DNA of 64,000 nt from Choanephora cucurbitarum (lineage: Eukaryota > Mucoromycota > Mucoromycetes > Mucorales > Choanephoraceae). The DNA lies in the NCBI GenBank assembly GCA_025331435.1, contig JAIWNI010000007.1, positions 186,001-250,000 on the forward strand, read 5' to 3'. The translations under genes were made by a program, and so were the position numbers. The notes below the pieces were generated by a model that worked only from the letters and a program-made list of their open reading frames with translations, did no database searches and had not been told where the DNA came from. Below, one piece after another: positions 23,060-36,108 of this stretch (position 1 is the stretch's first letter; each line of letters begins with the position of its first letter).

Positions 23060-26000
23060 TTAATGATCAAGGTTATGTAATGTCCTTCCTATGAGATAGT
23101 TGTCTTCGCGGATATTGTCTGCTAGTCTTGTACCAATTTTGTATATAAAGTTCGTCAAATAATAACTTCCAACACCTATTAATGCGGCAGGATAAACAAT
23201 TTGCATGAACTTGAAACGAAGTTCTGGATTTGCTCGTGCTATATTCGAAGAAAAGAAGAAGCAGTGTATTAAGTATACAGAAACATATCCTTAGCTACAT
23301 AAGACTTACCTATAACTTTCAAGTTTATGTAAGCTATGATAGATGGGAAACCAATAGCAGCAAGAGAGAATAACAAGAAGGGTCCTACGATTCTAGTAAT
23401 ACATAGCTTGACGTTCATGTTGTGAATGCCTTCCCGAAAGACCTACAACAAGAAGAGAGAAAGAAGGTTAGCAACATCCAAGCCCTCTTTTCTCTTGAGA
23501 ACCTACGTTATTCAAAATACTGCGAATCCTGTTGTTTGGAATGATTTGAACAACACCATGAAGAAGGATCATAAAAGCAAAGCCATGAGCCCACATAGTT
23601 GCAAGTTCCACAGAATACTCTTCTTCAGTCACTTTTTTGAGAGGTAATATGGAATAAAGTTCAACTAGAATCCCAAGATTAAGAGGTATGAGTACACCAA
23701 AAGAAATAGCAAAGAAAGACCATCTGAATATCTATTGCATACAGTTAGTTAGAGACAGAGCAAAATGCTCCCTTTTTTCGCGACTCACCCAAGAAGACCA
23801 TTGCTTGGTGTGACGCCATAGAACATCCATCACAGCTTGCAATGTTGCTTGACTGGTTATTTCTCTCACGGTATTGTATATCTGGTAGCAAATAACACCA
23901 ATGAAGAGAAGAACAAAAGACCCAATGAAGAATGAATATATATCGTGTACTTCCTTCCCTTCATCATTCAAGATCACTTCAAACAAAGTACGACCCAACA
24001 GTACGGGCATTACTGCTATTGAGCAAAGAAAGAAACTAGAGGAGAGCCACATGAATCCCACAAAAGCAAACAATCTCTGCTTAAAGTGAGGAGGACTATA
24101 AACGATGGTTGTATTAACTTCTTCATCACCAGAGCCATTTGCTGCAGGATGTCCCAAACGCCTCTCTGTTTCATCCAATGGTAGTAGCGTGATTGGATCA
24201 ACAGGAACAAGCATACGTCTTCGCTCGGTAACAGGAACACTATCATGTCGAGGTACCCGTAAAAGCTGCCCTTCCCACATATAAGACACATCATAACCAA
24301 TGATATTCTCAATGGTACCATCATGAGGATAACGTGTAGGCTTGGCGCGTCTTAGCAAGGCAGTCCAAGTATGATACACCAGAGCCCCTTCTTCATCTGC
24401 TCTTCGTTGGCCAAACATAAAAGAGGAAAGGCGAAGCTGACGACAAGTAAACTTCATCCAACTTATAAAAAGCTTTTTCAGAAGTACTTTAGGTTTAAAG
24501 TATCTTACGACAGCGGGAATCCCAATCTGAAGAATAATGATATCCACAGGAACCACAGATAAGGGAATTCTAGAATATCTAATTAGCATAAACGATCAAT
24601 AAAAAGAAACAGGTATCAAATAAGCAGAATAGAGCCATTATTGTTGTTGCAAACTTACGAGAAATTCCATCGAAGAGGCAATATAGCATGGCCAGTGAAG
24701 ATATCAAGAGCATGAATCATTCCACCTACACCAATCATGATGACTGCCAAATAGATGAAAGCACTGGATATAATTTTTCGCAATTGGAAAAGAGCTGGCC
24801 GTTCAATAATTTCACGAATAGGGTGAAATTGAGGATCATTAGGGTCGCGGATAAACCACATGACACCTGGTCTCAGAACATCACGACAGAAGTTTACTAG
24901 AACAGCGAATACAAACATGAATCCTGTGCCCAAAAACCAATGGAGAAAGACCGATGGTACTGGATTTGATGAAAGCAATCCTTGAAGAGTTGCTGCTGTA
25001 GACTGCTTAAACAAAGGCAGTGTTGAGAATTCAAGGAGGTAACCGCAAACGATTGGAAACAAGACAAGCTCAATGGCAATAAACAAGCTAACTTTGAAGA
25101 TAATGCCCTGATGACGAATAGCTTCTTGTGCAGTACGGCCCAATGCAACAGTAGCTACTCTGTGTTGTGCCGAGCGTGTTAAATACCAACAGCTAAAGAA
25201 GGCAACGACTGCATATCCAATTGCAATACAGGCAAATCGATCAAAGGCTGTCTGACGAATAGCAAGCGCTTGGTAACGTTGAAGGGCTGAATGAAATCCA
25301 GGCTTCATCTCTTCAATAAATTGAGCAACTAAATCTACAAGTGACAAAGATGCACCTTGTGAGACGAGAGATGATCCTGAGGTAGAATCAGTGCTAAAGA
25401 GAGAAAGCAAGTAACTGTAAAAAGACGAAGATGTAATGTCCTCTAATAGAGGTTGGATATAAGGCCCAATCACATCTATTGACACCCAAAACAACAAATC
25501 AACAAATGGGTCTGTGATGAGACGAGCAATCTTTAGAGGAACTCGCACCATGTCCCAAGCTTCGGTCATAATAAACAACATGCCAATTAGGTAGGGCATC
25601 CAAACAGCAGCACCCAAACTCAAGGCAATCAAAAGGCCCATCAGTGTACAATTCTGAAGCAGAGACCACAAACTGCCCTGCATACCAATTGCTTCCAAAA
25701 TGCCTTCAAATTCTTCTGCTTCTTCTTCATTGCCTTCATTCACGTCATTATTGTTATTTTCTGCATTATTTCCAAGAACAGGTTCTTGAGGCTCCAACGG
25801 CACTGGTGCTTGAGCGTGTTCATTCTCTTCTAAAATGGGTCGCATACCTATCGGTGCTTCAGCATGTCTCATACGAGGAGCGTTTGGTGGGTTGCCTTGA
25901 AAGAAGAGTTCAGGTGGCATAAATGGGTTATCCGTAATCTCTGTATCTTCAAATCGACTGCCTATTGTAAGATTGTTGAAGGGCTCTAAGCTAGCAGCTC

Positions 26001-27255
26001 GCTGAAATTCAAAGGTGCGGTCACCTGGGTTAGGATCATGAAAAGAGCTTGTTCGCGAAAAGGTAGGAGGTAGAGAGCTAGCACGTGTATACGGAAGTAC
26101 TTCATTTTGTATAGATCCCCCGATTTGCAGAGAAGGTATTTCTTCATCATTATGCCAGCTAGGTGAGGCAACAGGTGATGGTGATGGTGATGGCTCTATG
26201 TCATTCTGCCAAGGCATATTCTGATGGTCAAGCTGAATCAATTCGTCTGGTTGCTGAAGGTTAATTTGCGCTATAGCAGGTATAGGATGAGGATCAAGAA
26301 TAAGCTCATCATCTTCATTCAATGGTGCCTCCATGGGTATATTCTGCACAATCCACTCACGCAACAAAAAGACGGCAACAAATACGATGATGACAATACA
26401 AGTAATAACTTGACCTTCAAAGCAATCTGCCAGGAACGACCTATCATTGAAATTCTGTTGGTCCCTTTCCATCTTCATAATCAATATTTTTTAACTGCTC
26501 CTTACTGTAGTGTGAGCCGGGATTTGTATTCTTCGAGCCAGGTTTGCGTTGCATTATTAACCATTGTATCATTGTAGAGATGGTAATTTGATCCACCGCC
26601 AAGTTGATGCTTTACTTGTTGTAATCTCGACAAATGCCTAGATAAGCTGGCCCCCAAAGAGAAGTATAGTCTCCAAGTCCATATGGTAAAATAAGGTAGC
26701 ACAACAAGCCAAATGCAAGACACCAATAGCATTCGCAATATAGTGATGATTGCAAACGCGAGCTTCTTCCTTAATTGTTGTATAAATAATCTTGCAGGTA
26801 TTTTATCGGGCATATCCTCTCGATAGACTATCCGAGTTTTTTTCTCTTAAATAACTATTGATGCAACAAAGAGAAGACGAGCGCTTACCTGGAGTAAAGT
26901 TGAAAGGATGCTCGCAAAGTTCACAATACCTAAAAAAAAAAAGCTTATTTAATATATTGCATCAAATAGACTACATATGTTGGATTGTACTTTTTGCGAC
27001 TATGTGCCAGCCACTCTGTTAGGCTAAAACTAATGTTAGCTTTATCGCTTTCTGAGGGGTATATTGCTTTTCTTACCAATCTTGGTGAACATAACGAATA
27101 CTTCCAGCACATTTACAGGGATGAAACAAAGGCTGCTCAGGTGTAGCTTCTGACCGGCAGACTCTACATATTTCTGTCAAACACAAGCTTGAGTTAACTG
27201 AGAGCCATTAATTAATAAGAAGCAACATACCTTCTTCATCTTCTGTCTCCCTCAT
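23060..27255 (-). CDS. SSM4: ER membrane E3 ubiquitin ligase, DOA10/MARCH6 family
   Basis: Ten exons (minus strand): 27231-27255, 27077-27173, 26991-27023, 26889-26929, 26506-26827, 24659-26440, 23789-24578, 23507-23732, 23310-23442, 23060-23238; introns 53-80 nt; about 1208 residues. Residues 9-57 form a RING-CH domain with C11, C14, C28, C30, H38, C41, C54 and C57 ([20 protein letters not shown]). This is followed by FTPVYREDMP, many transmembrane helices, [13 protein letters not shown], an acidic/Pro-rich loop (about 200-340) and the conserved C-terminal [15 protein letters not shown]. The family degrades misfolded ER, inner-nuclear-membrane and sterol-enzyme substrates and N-terminally acetylated proteins. 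Exons 7 and 8 do not join in frame: exon 8 carries one extra base, most likely in the A5 run at 23699-23703. Its stop is 80 bp from the convergent DHQS-DHQase stop. Confidence 0.88.
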
Positions 27256-29350
27256 GACTCTTGAAGAGAAAAATATGACGCCAAAAAAAGAAAAGAAAGC
27301 TAAATTTTGCACTTCAGTAAGTCAGGTTCTCAGATCTAATTGGTCAGATTTATTAACTGCATTTTGCTATCTGTCCTACTTTGTTTGCATTGCCTTGACA
27401 GTCTGCTTTTAATGTTAGGAACGCATCGTTAGTCTCAGCTTGATCAAGCTAAACAGTGGTATTAGTTTTTTTATGCTAATTGTATTTTCTGTTGCCATTC
27501 ATGCTTATCACAACATATAATTCAATTGACAACAATTCTTGTTTTTATCACTTAGTCAAGGACGATGCTTTACTTGCACGACATGGAGAAGACCAAGAAT
27601 AACCAGCCTACTTTATTTTAAACAAGATGCCAAAACCTGACCATTTATTCTAGAGTCGACAACAAAGAGATATCTTCTATTTGCCTTTCGTTAAGCTCAT
27701 TGCTAGTTATCTCTCAATTTTGAGTTGTAGAAAATTAAAATGCTCTTGACTTCCAATTCAGTGGGAGAGAAGAATTTGTCTTCCTACATATGAAACGCAG
27801 TGAAACTTGGCAGAAGCATAAAAGTTTTTGTTTAAGGGAGCATGTCATTCTGGGCCCTTAAAGCTTGCCTTTTGCATATGCATCATTTTCTCACGTCCAT
27901 TTACAGTCATCCCCCGATTTAGGGAACGAAATATAAGGAACGATTTTGATTTAGGGAACGGTGTCGAGGGAACCAAGACTGTTCCCTAAATCGGGGGATG
28001 ACTGTATATTCAGAATTGATTAGTTTAGGTTCAAAAAAAAAACTATATAAGAAACTTGTATTGAGTTTTTGATATATCAGTCTTTGTCTTTTACTTCTTA
28101 CAAAGCGAGAATACCGGTTTTCATCCCGCTAGACGGAATATCAAACGTTTGATCCCCTATACAATCATTTCGTAAGTTTATTTCTCTTTTCTCATTTGAA
28201 TCAAACTAACTTCACTTGTAAAGATGTACACGACAGGTCGTCTTTGACTGTATATATAATTGATACTATCGAATAGCAAGTGAGAAGAACTGCTCTAGGA
28301 AGCTTATAATAAATGCTATTGCACGATCATATTTGGTTAGCTGTATCTAAAGTCTTGCTGTGAATGTAGACAGTATTTGCAAGCAATTCACTTCAAGGAG
28401 GTCTGAGCACTGAATCAATCCCATCCGCAACGACTTTGCTTTTCACTTCATCTAAAAGTGTTGCGTTTATTAGTATATTTGCAAACAGTATAAGCGAGGT
28501 GTTCTTCACATCTGATTTCTTTATGTCCTTTGGCAAAGAAAAACATCTTTTCTTCTAACTATTCAAGTAAAACAGAATGGTTCAATGGAATAGTCAAATT
28601 CTTGAAGACTATGATAGAAGCTCTTGACGAGCATCTGACATGCCTGAATTAGACAGTAACTTTTCGGATTTTTATATGCAAGTATTGATGTAAGATGAAC
28701 TGTCTAGTAGCTTGTTGCTATTCAATATATGGATGATAAGCATGTTTACTGTCAAGAGAAGCAGTAAATTCTCGTTATAAAGAATTGTAAATGATACATC
28801 TAGCATTTTGCCCCCCTAGTTTTCTTTCTGTTTCATTCTTGAACTGTGACTATATGGACTAAGTTTGCTGCATTATAAGACAATCTTGCCACATATCCTT
28901 TAACTAAACTCTCTTCAACCCCACTGACTTACCATGCATTTTATTTCTTTTGTAGCAATAGCTCGCTAATAATGCTCAATTTCGTATTTTCTTTCAGAAT
29001 ATCTTTAAATAATTTGTTTCGTCCCTCATAGAATACTATGAGTTTCGTTTTTGACATTTTCTTTTGAAAAATTGAATTGCTCTTTGATTCTCCTTGCAAT
29101 ATCATTTGTGTCAATTGTCTCTCATGAATTGCGAAGGCGGTTTATAGCTAAAGTATCTTGTTAATTGTTTTTTTTAAAAAAAAACCTGCACTCCTTGATG
29201 TCGTATCTTACAGCTCTCTAGAGCTCGAGCCTATCCAGTATACTTGACACTGAGACTGTAAACAGTGATTCAAGATGAAAATTTATGGGAAGACTGTCAT
29301 GTTTGGGGGGGAGAGAGAGAGAAGATTTAGTACTGTAAGTCAGATAAAGT
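27256..29350. other. Intergenic, contains a MITE
   Basis: Apart from the inverted-repeat element at 27904-28004, I find no gene. The first ~60 bases upstream of the DOA10-like start are T/C-rich and may be its promoter. A G8 run with a GA repeat lies at about 29306-29324. Confidence 0.5.
27904..28004. mobile_element. Pogo/Tc1-mariner-type MITE, 101 bp
   Basis: Perfect 24-bp terminal inverted repeats at 27904-27927 and 27981-28004 begin CAGTCATCCCCCG and end TTAGGGAAC. The element is flanked on both sides by TA (27902-27903 and 28005-28006), the target duplication of Tc1/mariner/pogo transposases. The inner end of the repeat (GATTTAGGGAACG) occurs once more inside. No coding capacity remains, so it would need a transposase encoded elsewhere. 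The perfect repeat ends suggest recent movement. Confidence 0.85.
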
Positions 29351-29359
29351 TTATGTAAT

Positions 29360-31850
29360 ACTTACCGCTTGCTGATCACGCTTCGCGCGCAGCCAATACA
29401 CCGCTTCTTGTACAAAAGGATGCTGTTTTGTAATTAAATTCAGTGTTGGAGTGACTGATGGTTCTTGAGAATGCAGGAAGAGTTTGTTGGAACAGCAAAG
29501 TTGTAATTCCGGAAATAGCAATAGCAAGGGCAGACAGTTTGTCACGGCCACTTATCCCACGACCATTCCTAACAGATGGGCATTCAAGGTTGAAGCAGTG
29601 GAATGCGCCCTTCATGTTTCTATATACTGTTTTGCCTTTCACTGGTATCAGCTGCTTTGGATGTTGAAGTTCTTGGAAGCAATACACACAGACGTGTTGT
29701 TTTCGTTGGTGATACTGACCGTTGTATAGCGGGCATGGTTATCCTGTTTTCAAATACCACCATAGCGTAAGTGTTGTTTGATTCTAGAGCCAACACCCAT
29801 ACCTCTATCACCAATCATCGTGATCAACTGCTTTTGGGGTGGCCGAAGTCTTGCCTTTTGCTTGCCTTTTCGATCTCTGATTGCTTCTACCCTAGGGTTC
29901 AACCAAAGACGTTCTCGAGCACAAATACGATCTTTTGACTTCTTCGTAAACATTTCTCTTCTCATTTCACCCTTCTTCATCTTAGTATTCTGGTAGAAGC
30001 TTCTCACCACATTCTTGTTATTTTGCAAGCACCTGTACGCACTCCAAACATCTTCTTCATTCTTGACAGTAGTGTAATTCTGGCGTGACAATGCTGTTTC
30101 TGCTTCAGCAACTTGCGGACTGTTTCTCTTCATCAACGCCAACTCATGTCTGTAATGGAAATTTCTACTTGCAAAATCAACATCTTCAGCCGAGACTTTC
30201 TTTGCTTCAGGCAATGGTTGGAACTCAGGTTCAGTTTGTTCCATCAAAGCAGCGAAACGGTTGTGAAGTTTCAAGTGGTAGACATATCGTTCAAGCGAAA
30301 CAGGTGCTGATTCTGACATTTTTACAATGCCATTGTCCGTGCCAGAGAAAACGAAATCTTGGGAGACTTGTAGAGGATCTAGATCGAGTTTTACATCTTC
30401 AGACTTGAATATAGCACCTTGTTCGTTAACATCAGTTTTTTGGATACGTTTCAAAGTCCTTTCATCCTTTTGATTTCCCTTGTCTTTTTTAGGCATGGCA
30501 AGAGCTCTACGTCGAATATACAGGTTAAATCTTTGATCAGACAACTCGCGCTTGCATTCTTCAACAGCTAAATAACTCTTGTATCTTTTTTCTTTTGAAT
30601 GTCATCTAAGGCTTTCTTCTGTAGTTCGGGAGGTATAGCCATTGGCAGTTCCTACTGACCAGATTGAGTACCTCTGAGTTTGTTGATTGCGTTGCGAATG
30701 ATGTTAAAGATATCTGGCAAGCAGCCACAAAGACCGGCTTCAGCTTCTTCAGAAGGAGTGGATGGTCTAGATAGTTCGGTTGGTAGAGCTTGAGTTGCAG
30801 AAGGTTGGGAGAAGGGATTTTTCCAATAACGTTTAGCTACTTTGATTTAAATATCAAAGTTACCATCATTGTATCTCTTATAGGCCTGCTTCATGTTTTT
30901 AGACAAATCATTCACTTCTTTTTCCAAGGCAGCAATTCCATCCTTAATAATATTCTTGTCTTTTTCGGACTGCAACAGGGTTTCCTGCCAAGTTGATTCT
31001 GGAATATTGCTAGCGGAAGGCTGCTTTCTTAGAGAAGCTGTTGTCTCCTTGGGATTGTTCGTCTTTGTACTTAACAACCTTACATATTGTAAGCCGGGCA
31101 GAATGGTGATGTTGTGTGCGAATATCAACTTATTTCCTTTGCATGCTCCTTGCCATATTAAAAAGGGATTAAATACAGCATCTTTGTGACTATAGACATC
31201 AGTTGCACGTTGAAGCGGTGTACCATCATATTTGAAGAATCTTAGTTTTTTGTTGACCATGATTACAATACAAAGTGTAGAGGGATTCTGCATTCATTCG
31301 GAAAGCTTTTAGGCTGGCAGAAGACATAGGACACATGTTGTGATTAAATCTAGCATAACCGGCACAATGGAGAAGATCGTTTGCAAGGATGATAAATAGA
31401 AGCTGGTGACCAATAGACTCATAGTTTGCCTTCGAAGGGATATATGGCCTGAGCCTTGTAACAATAGGTAAGCATACATCAATCTCATGCTCTGCAAGAT
31501 CAGCACGTTTATCCATCAAGGATTCACGAGTGGGATCGTCATCTGCAAATAGCAAGCTTTTTATCAGACCCTTCATTTCAAATATACGCCTTCTACTAGC
31601 ATCTTGGCTACCATCCCTCAAAGCATCTTCTTCTTCAATCATATCTACTTCTTCAACACTTGAATAATCATCAGGAGATGGTGGTAAAGCAGCTTCTTCA
31701 GATACTTGTTTGGCCATGGCTGATTCTTCTCACGGGGATCTCATCGGTTCTTTGCCTTTGCTAGATTTGATCTTCAGAGGCTTAGGTAGAGGCTTCGCAG
31801 ATTGACCTTCAGCAGAAATTATCAATCTTTTACTGCCTTCAGCTCGTTCT
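29360..31850 (-). pseudogene. Broken TnpB/Fanzor-like RuvC nuclease gene of a mobile element
   Basis: On the minus strand one protein can be followed across several frames. It starts with an N-terminal region of unknown fold (31850 to about 30850) rich in Leu and acidic residues, followed by a basic linker. A RuvC-I-like motif FVFSGTDNGIVKM follows near 30360, then MIGDRGMGVGSRIKQHLRYGG near 29770. Next is a zinc ribbon with a CxxC-type half near 29680 and HCFNLECPS, then RuvC-III-like GRDKLSALAIAISG near 29540, and a tail QHPFVQEAVYWLRAKRD. This order matches the C-terminal half of TnpB and its eukaryotic relatives, the Fanzors, which are RNA-guided nucleases. Lesions include stops at 31730-31732, 30847-30849, 30652-30654 and 29750-29752, and frame changes near 31226-31293, 30570, 29690 and 29430. 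It is therefore dead. Family assignment rests on motif order only; no guide-RNA region was identified. Confidence 0.62.
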
Positions 31851-33761
31851 TAAAAAAAAAAGATAAATTACACATCTATTCAATCAGACTCATTATGCTG
31901 ACCCTCAAATACAGCTTTAGTCGCTCGAAACAGCTGACAGTAGGAAAGGACAATGAGCAGTTATTTGAGATAGAGCCTGATTGAACAATATAGTTATTTA
32001 TAGTAACGTATTTTTTGTGCACAACACGGTAAGAGAAAGATAGACAGGAAAAAAGCTGCAAGAGAAGAATTGCTTCTTGCTATATCTGTATTACAACAAT
32101 CAATGCAGTTTATTAATCTTTTCTAAAGATAGCCAACATACATGAAAAGATCTCTTTGATATGGGTATAGTACGTTTTTATTTTAAAAATGTAGAGATTG
32201 AGGTTAGAATAAGAAGACAAGAAGGAATACGTTGATAGTCCCTTTATTCTTAAAAAGTAGGCAATCTTTCTAAACTAAATAATACAGTGGTTTATATACA
32301 AACTCTAAAGTCTGTGTCTACTCAGATGTGAATGGATTTTACCAATCCTTATTCTTATAAAATATAAGGGAAATAATCTTTATATGACGGCTGAGGTCTT
32401 CTTCCTGAGTTCCACCATTGTCCTGTAATTTTGCCGTTCCTGAATACAACGGAATTAGGACTTTAAATATAGGATGACCTGACTTGGAGTTTGTGTGATT
32501 TTATCTTCCCTTTTTATTTTGAGTAAGCATTGAATGCTTACTTTGTCTTATGTACATATTAGCTTTAACTCTGTAAATTATGTTAAGCTTCTAGTCGTTT
32601 TGATTGTATATTGTATTTTAAATAAATGATCCTTTTCTTTGTCACCATTTTCGGCATCTAATTTTATATATCCTATGGTGAAATCACCACAAAAAATATT
32701 AGAATACCTGCTTGGTATCAAGTTGTACACTTTAGATCGTTTTGTATGTGGAGTGAACGTTATTCACTAAAAAAGAAATCATCAAATCCATTGCTAGGGA
32801 AACAATAGCAAGAAGTCTTCCAAGATGGATAATTTTCTTTCTTTAGAAGAAGCTAAGCTTTTGAAAGAACAATAGGATCAAATGCCTGATTTATATATAC
32901 AAACGATAACAACCAAGTTTGATCTTGGTACTTCTTGTGATCTCTCTTCCCAAACAGAAACAAACTTCCTTTTGCTTATAGCAGGAGGTAAGTTATTTCT
33001 TAGAGATATACGTGAAACTTTCGACACTCATTTCATATGTCTTAAAATGTATACTGCTGATGATTTTCACCCAAAAAACAATATTAGAAACTTGATTTCA
33101 TAAAGGGGACCACTTTTTCGTTTTCAAAAGGACTTCCTTCATTTTATCAAGCAATTCAGAAGGTTCTCTAAACGTTCAGCCAGAAAGACGTTACTCGAAA
33201 GCATGTCTTTCATTGAATCCTCTAATAATGCTCCTTAAACGAAATGCAGCTCTTGTAAGGATTGCAGGACATTACTGGCTTCGTTTCTGGGACAATGCTT
33301 ACTCTATTAGCTTAACTGTCTGACTCGCTTTTGTTTGTTATTTGCTTGCAATCACTGGAATTTTCTTGATGAGTCTCTTTGGTAGAAGAGAAAGAGAGAG
33401 TTTCAATTCTTAGTAATGCTCTTTATAAGCCTACTCATCAAAAGACATTGTGCAAAAACTTAAATGAGCACTGGTAATAACATCTTTTATTGGCTAATAT
33501 TGACCAATTGTAATGCTTGTTACCAGCGGAGTAGTCCCCCAGACACAGCAGCCCCGCCAAAATTATGAGAAAGCGGATTTTGAATATATGCTTGAATGAA
33601 CAAAGTGATAGCTCATCTGTTACAACCCTTTTTTTTTCCTGCTTTCTTTTCTCGCTTACTTCTTTCTTTTCTTTTTCTTAGACTTTGTTCTCGTCGGTTC
33701 TACTGAAGACTTGAAACGAATCAAATAGACAAACTCGTTCTGTAGCAGGCGAAACAAACAT
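31851..33761. other. Intergenic, AT-rich
   Basis: Contains the decayed open frame at 32825-33238 and otherwise nothing I can assign. The pyrimidine-rich stretch at 33629-33680 lies upstream of the AVT-type transporter and is probably its promoter/5' UTR. Confidence 0.45.
32825..33238 (+). pseudogene. Decayed open frame of unknown origin
   Basis: A continuous protein-like frame starts MDNFLSLEEAKLLKEQ, is interrupted by TAG at 32873-32875 and TAA at 33101-33103, and continues to TAA at 33236-33238 (about 135 codons). It includes a basic stretch KQFRRFSKRSARKTLLESMS. I do not recognise the family. The two in-frame stops point to a relic of a gene or mobile element. Confidence 0.25.
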
Positions 33762-35939
33762 ATGGAGCGCTCAGTCACTATCGACTTACCCGTAGAGCAG
33801 GTCGCCAAGGTAGTAAAACGCCATCTTGTGTACCACCCTGCTTCGTCCTCTTCTTCTCTCATCCCGCCACGCCCTCCAGCTCAAAAGCATAATCACAAGC
33901 AGCGCCAGAAACAACGACGCCAAAGTCAGTTAAAACAACCTACCTATAACGCTCACCATCTCTTGCCTGGTGGATCTATTCTAGATGAGATATACAAATG
34001 GACAGCGCAAGTAGAACAAAAGCAACACAAGAGAACTCGCACTCAAAGCATATCTCTACCTGTTGCCCGTGAATATACTATGGATACCTCGCTTCAGTCG
34101 TTGAAGCAGCCTGGAGGTTTCCGGAGACATTATGTCTTAACGCGAGCAGCCAAGCAAGGAAAACGCCCCCCTAACTTTGTCACATCAAGCTTTGTTGAAT
34201 TTTTATGCCTGTATGGTCATTTTGGAGGAGAAAACCTGAGCGACGAAGAAAGCTCGTCCTCTGGTACAAATTCTGAGCAGGGTTCTTCGGACGAGGAGAG
34301 CAGTGATGAAAGCAGCCATATGCCTGAAGAGGGCGGAGTTATGGCCTATCGTGGTCCTTTGCTGAATAATGCATCGTATTCATATGGTGCTACAAGCAGT
34401 TCGAGAGAAGCTCAAGGACAAGAACAATCGCTTTTGCCATTACCAACCACTTCCTCAAAAAGGCCATTAGTACCTGTTAAATACAAACAACTTCAAGCAC
34501 GAGAGTCCCTCCCTCTCCTATCTAGATCAAAGCCTGGTCAAACACTTCAAGGAAAAGCAACTCCTGGAAAGGCGATGTTTCTTTTGCTCAAATCTTTTGT
34601 AACCACAGGCATCATGTTTCTACCTAAAGCGTAAGTTTGTTCTGATGATAACAGTTTGGTGTACTGATTGTTGTTTCTTTTTTAAAAAAGGTTTTATAAT
34701 GGTGGACTTGTGTTTTCTATTTTTGCTATTATCGCATGGGCCTTAATCTCTCTTTGGTCATTTTTGTTGCTAGTACAGACACGCTTAGTAGCTCCTGCTA
34801 GCTTTGGTGATATGGGTGGTGTTCTGTATGGGTCGCGTATGCGTATAGCTGTTTTGGTGGCCATCACACTATCCCAAATTGGGTTTGTTTGTGCCTACAT
34901 GATTTTTGTTGCAGAGAATTTGCAAGCACTTGTTCTTGCTTTCTCGAAATGCCGTGTACTGATCCCTATGCATTTGCTTATCTTGGCTCAAAGCTTTGCT
35001 TTTATACCGTTAGCGATGATTCGGAAGATTCAGCGATTGTCTGTATTTGCCTTGATTGCTGATGTTTTTATTGTAATCGGCTTGATGTACATCTTTTATT
35101 ATGATTTCCTTGAACTTTCAACAACTGGTCTGATGCATGTTGAGATGTGGAATCCAGTACATTTTCCTTTGTTTATTGGAACAGCGGCTTTTACTTTTGA
35201 GGGCATAGGGCTTGGTAAGATTTTTGTTTTCCCCCAGCAAGAGAAAGATGATACACTAACTCAAACTAGTTATTCCAATTACTGAGTCTATGAAAGATCC
35301 TAAAGAATTTCCACGAGTATTGAGAAGGGCGCTTACTGTCATCACATGTCTGTTTATTTTAATGGGTACTCTTTCATACATGACATTTGGAGATGAAGTA
35401 CAGACTATCATTCTGTTGAATTTACCTAGCAAAGACCCTATGGTATCTTCCATTCAGACCCTTTATTCGCTGGCTATCTGTTTATCCATCCCCCTGCAAC
35501 TTTTTCCAGCCATTCGGATTATGGAAAATGGTTTATTTACTACTAAATCAGGTAAAAACAATGCAGTGGTCAAATGGCAGAAAAATGTGTTTCGTGTCTT
35601 TGTTGTTTTCTTGTGTGCGGGAATTGGTATTGTTGGCAGTAAAGACAAGCTTGACAAATTTGTTGCACTTATTGGCGCCTTGTTCTGTATTCCCCTTTGT
35701 TTCATCTTTCCACCTCTATTCCATATGAAAGCGTTAGAGCTTCCCACAGCTCGCCGTATAGCTAATTTCGTATTGATTGCGTTTGGTGTTGTCTGGTAAG
35801 TGTTGGTAAACAACGATCTTTTCTATAAACTCATAAAACATCTAATAGCATGATATTTGTGTCCTTTTCAACCTTGACACAATGGAATTCGGCTGATCCA
35901 GTAGATCCAGTAAAGCAATGCATTACTCACAGACTATAA
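33762..35939 (+). CDS. Vacuolar-type amino-acid transporter, AVT3/4-like (AAAP family)
   Basis: Exons are 33762-34630, 34691-35214, 35270-35795 and 35849-35939; introns 53-60 nt; 669 residues. The first ~265 residues are a soluble Ser/Gln/Arg-rich region with an acidic Ser cluster (DEESSSSGTNSEQGSSDEES). Then come about eleven transmembrane helices starting at KAMFLLLKSFVTTGIMFLPK and FYNGG, with GFVCAYMIFVAEN, FEGIGLVIPITESMKDPKEF and LSYMTFGDEVQTIILLNLP, all typical of fungal AVT3/AVT4 and animal SLC36 carriers. These export neutral amino acids from the vacuole or act at lysosomes. The long N-terminal extension is also typical of AVT3/4-type fungal proteins. Its stop is 169 bp from the convergent D-amino-acid oxidase stop. 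Confidence 0.9.
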
Positions 35940-36108
35940 TATCAAGACCTCTTTAACCTTTCATATATCATTTAATTTATCTCTTGCTTTTTTCTTTTCC
36001 CCTTCAAATGCATCTATATACATATACCACTACATATCTATGGCATTCTACATTTCCTCTTATCATAATAAATACACTTATATATATACAAGCATATGTT
36101 TATGTGTC

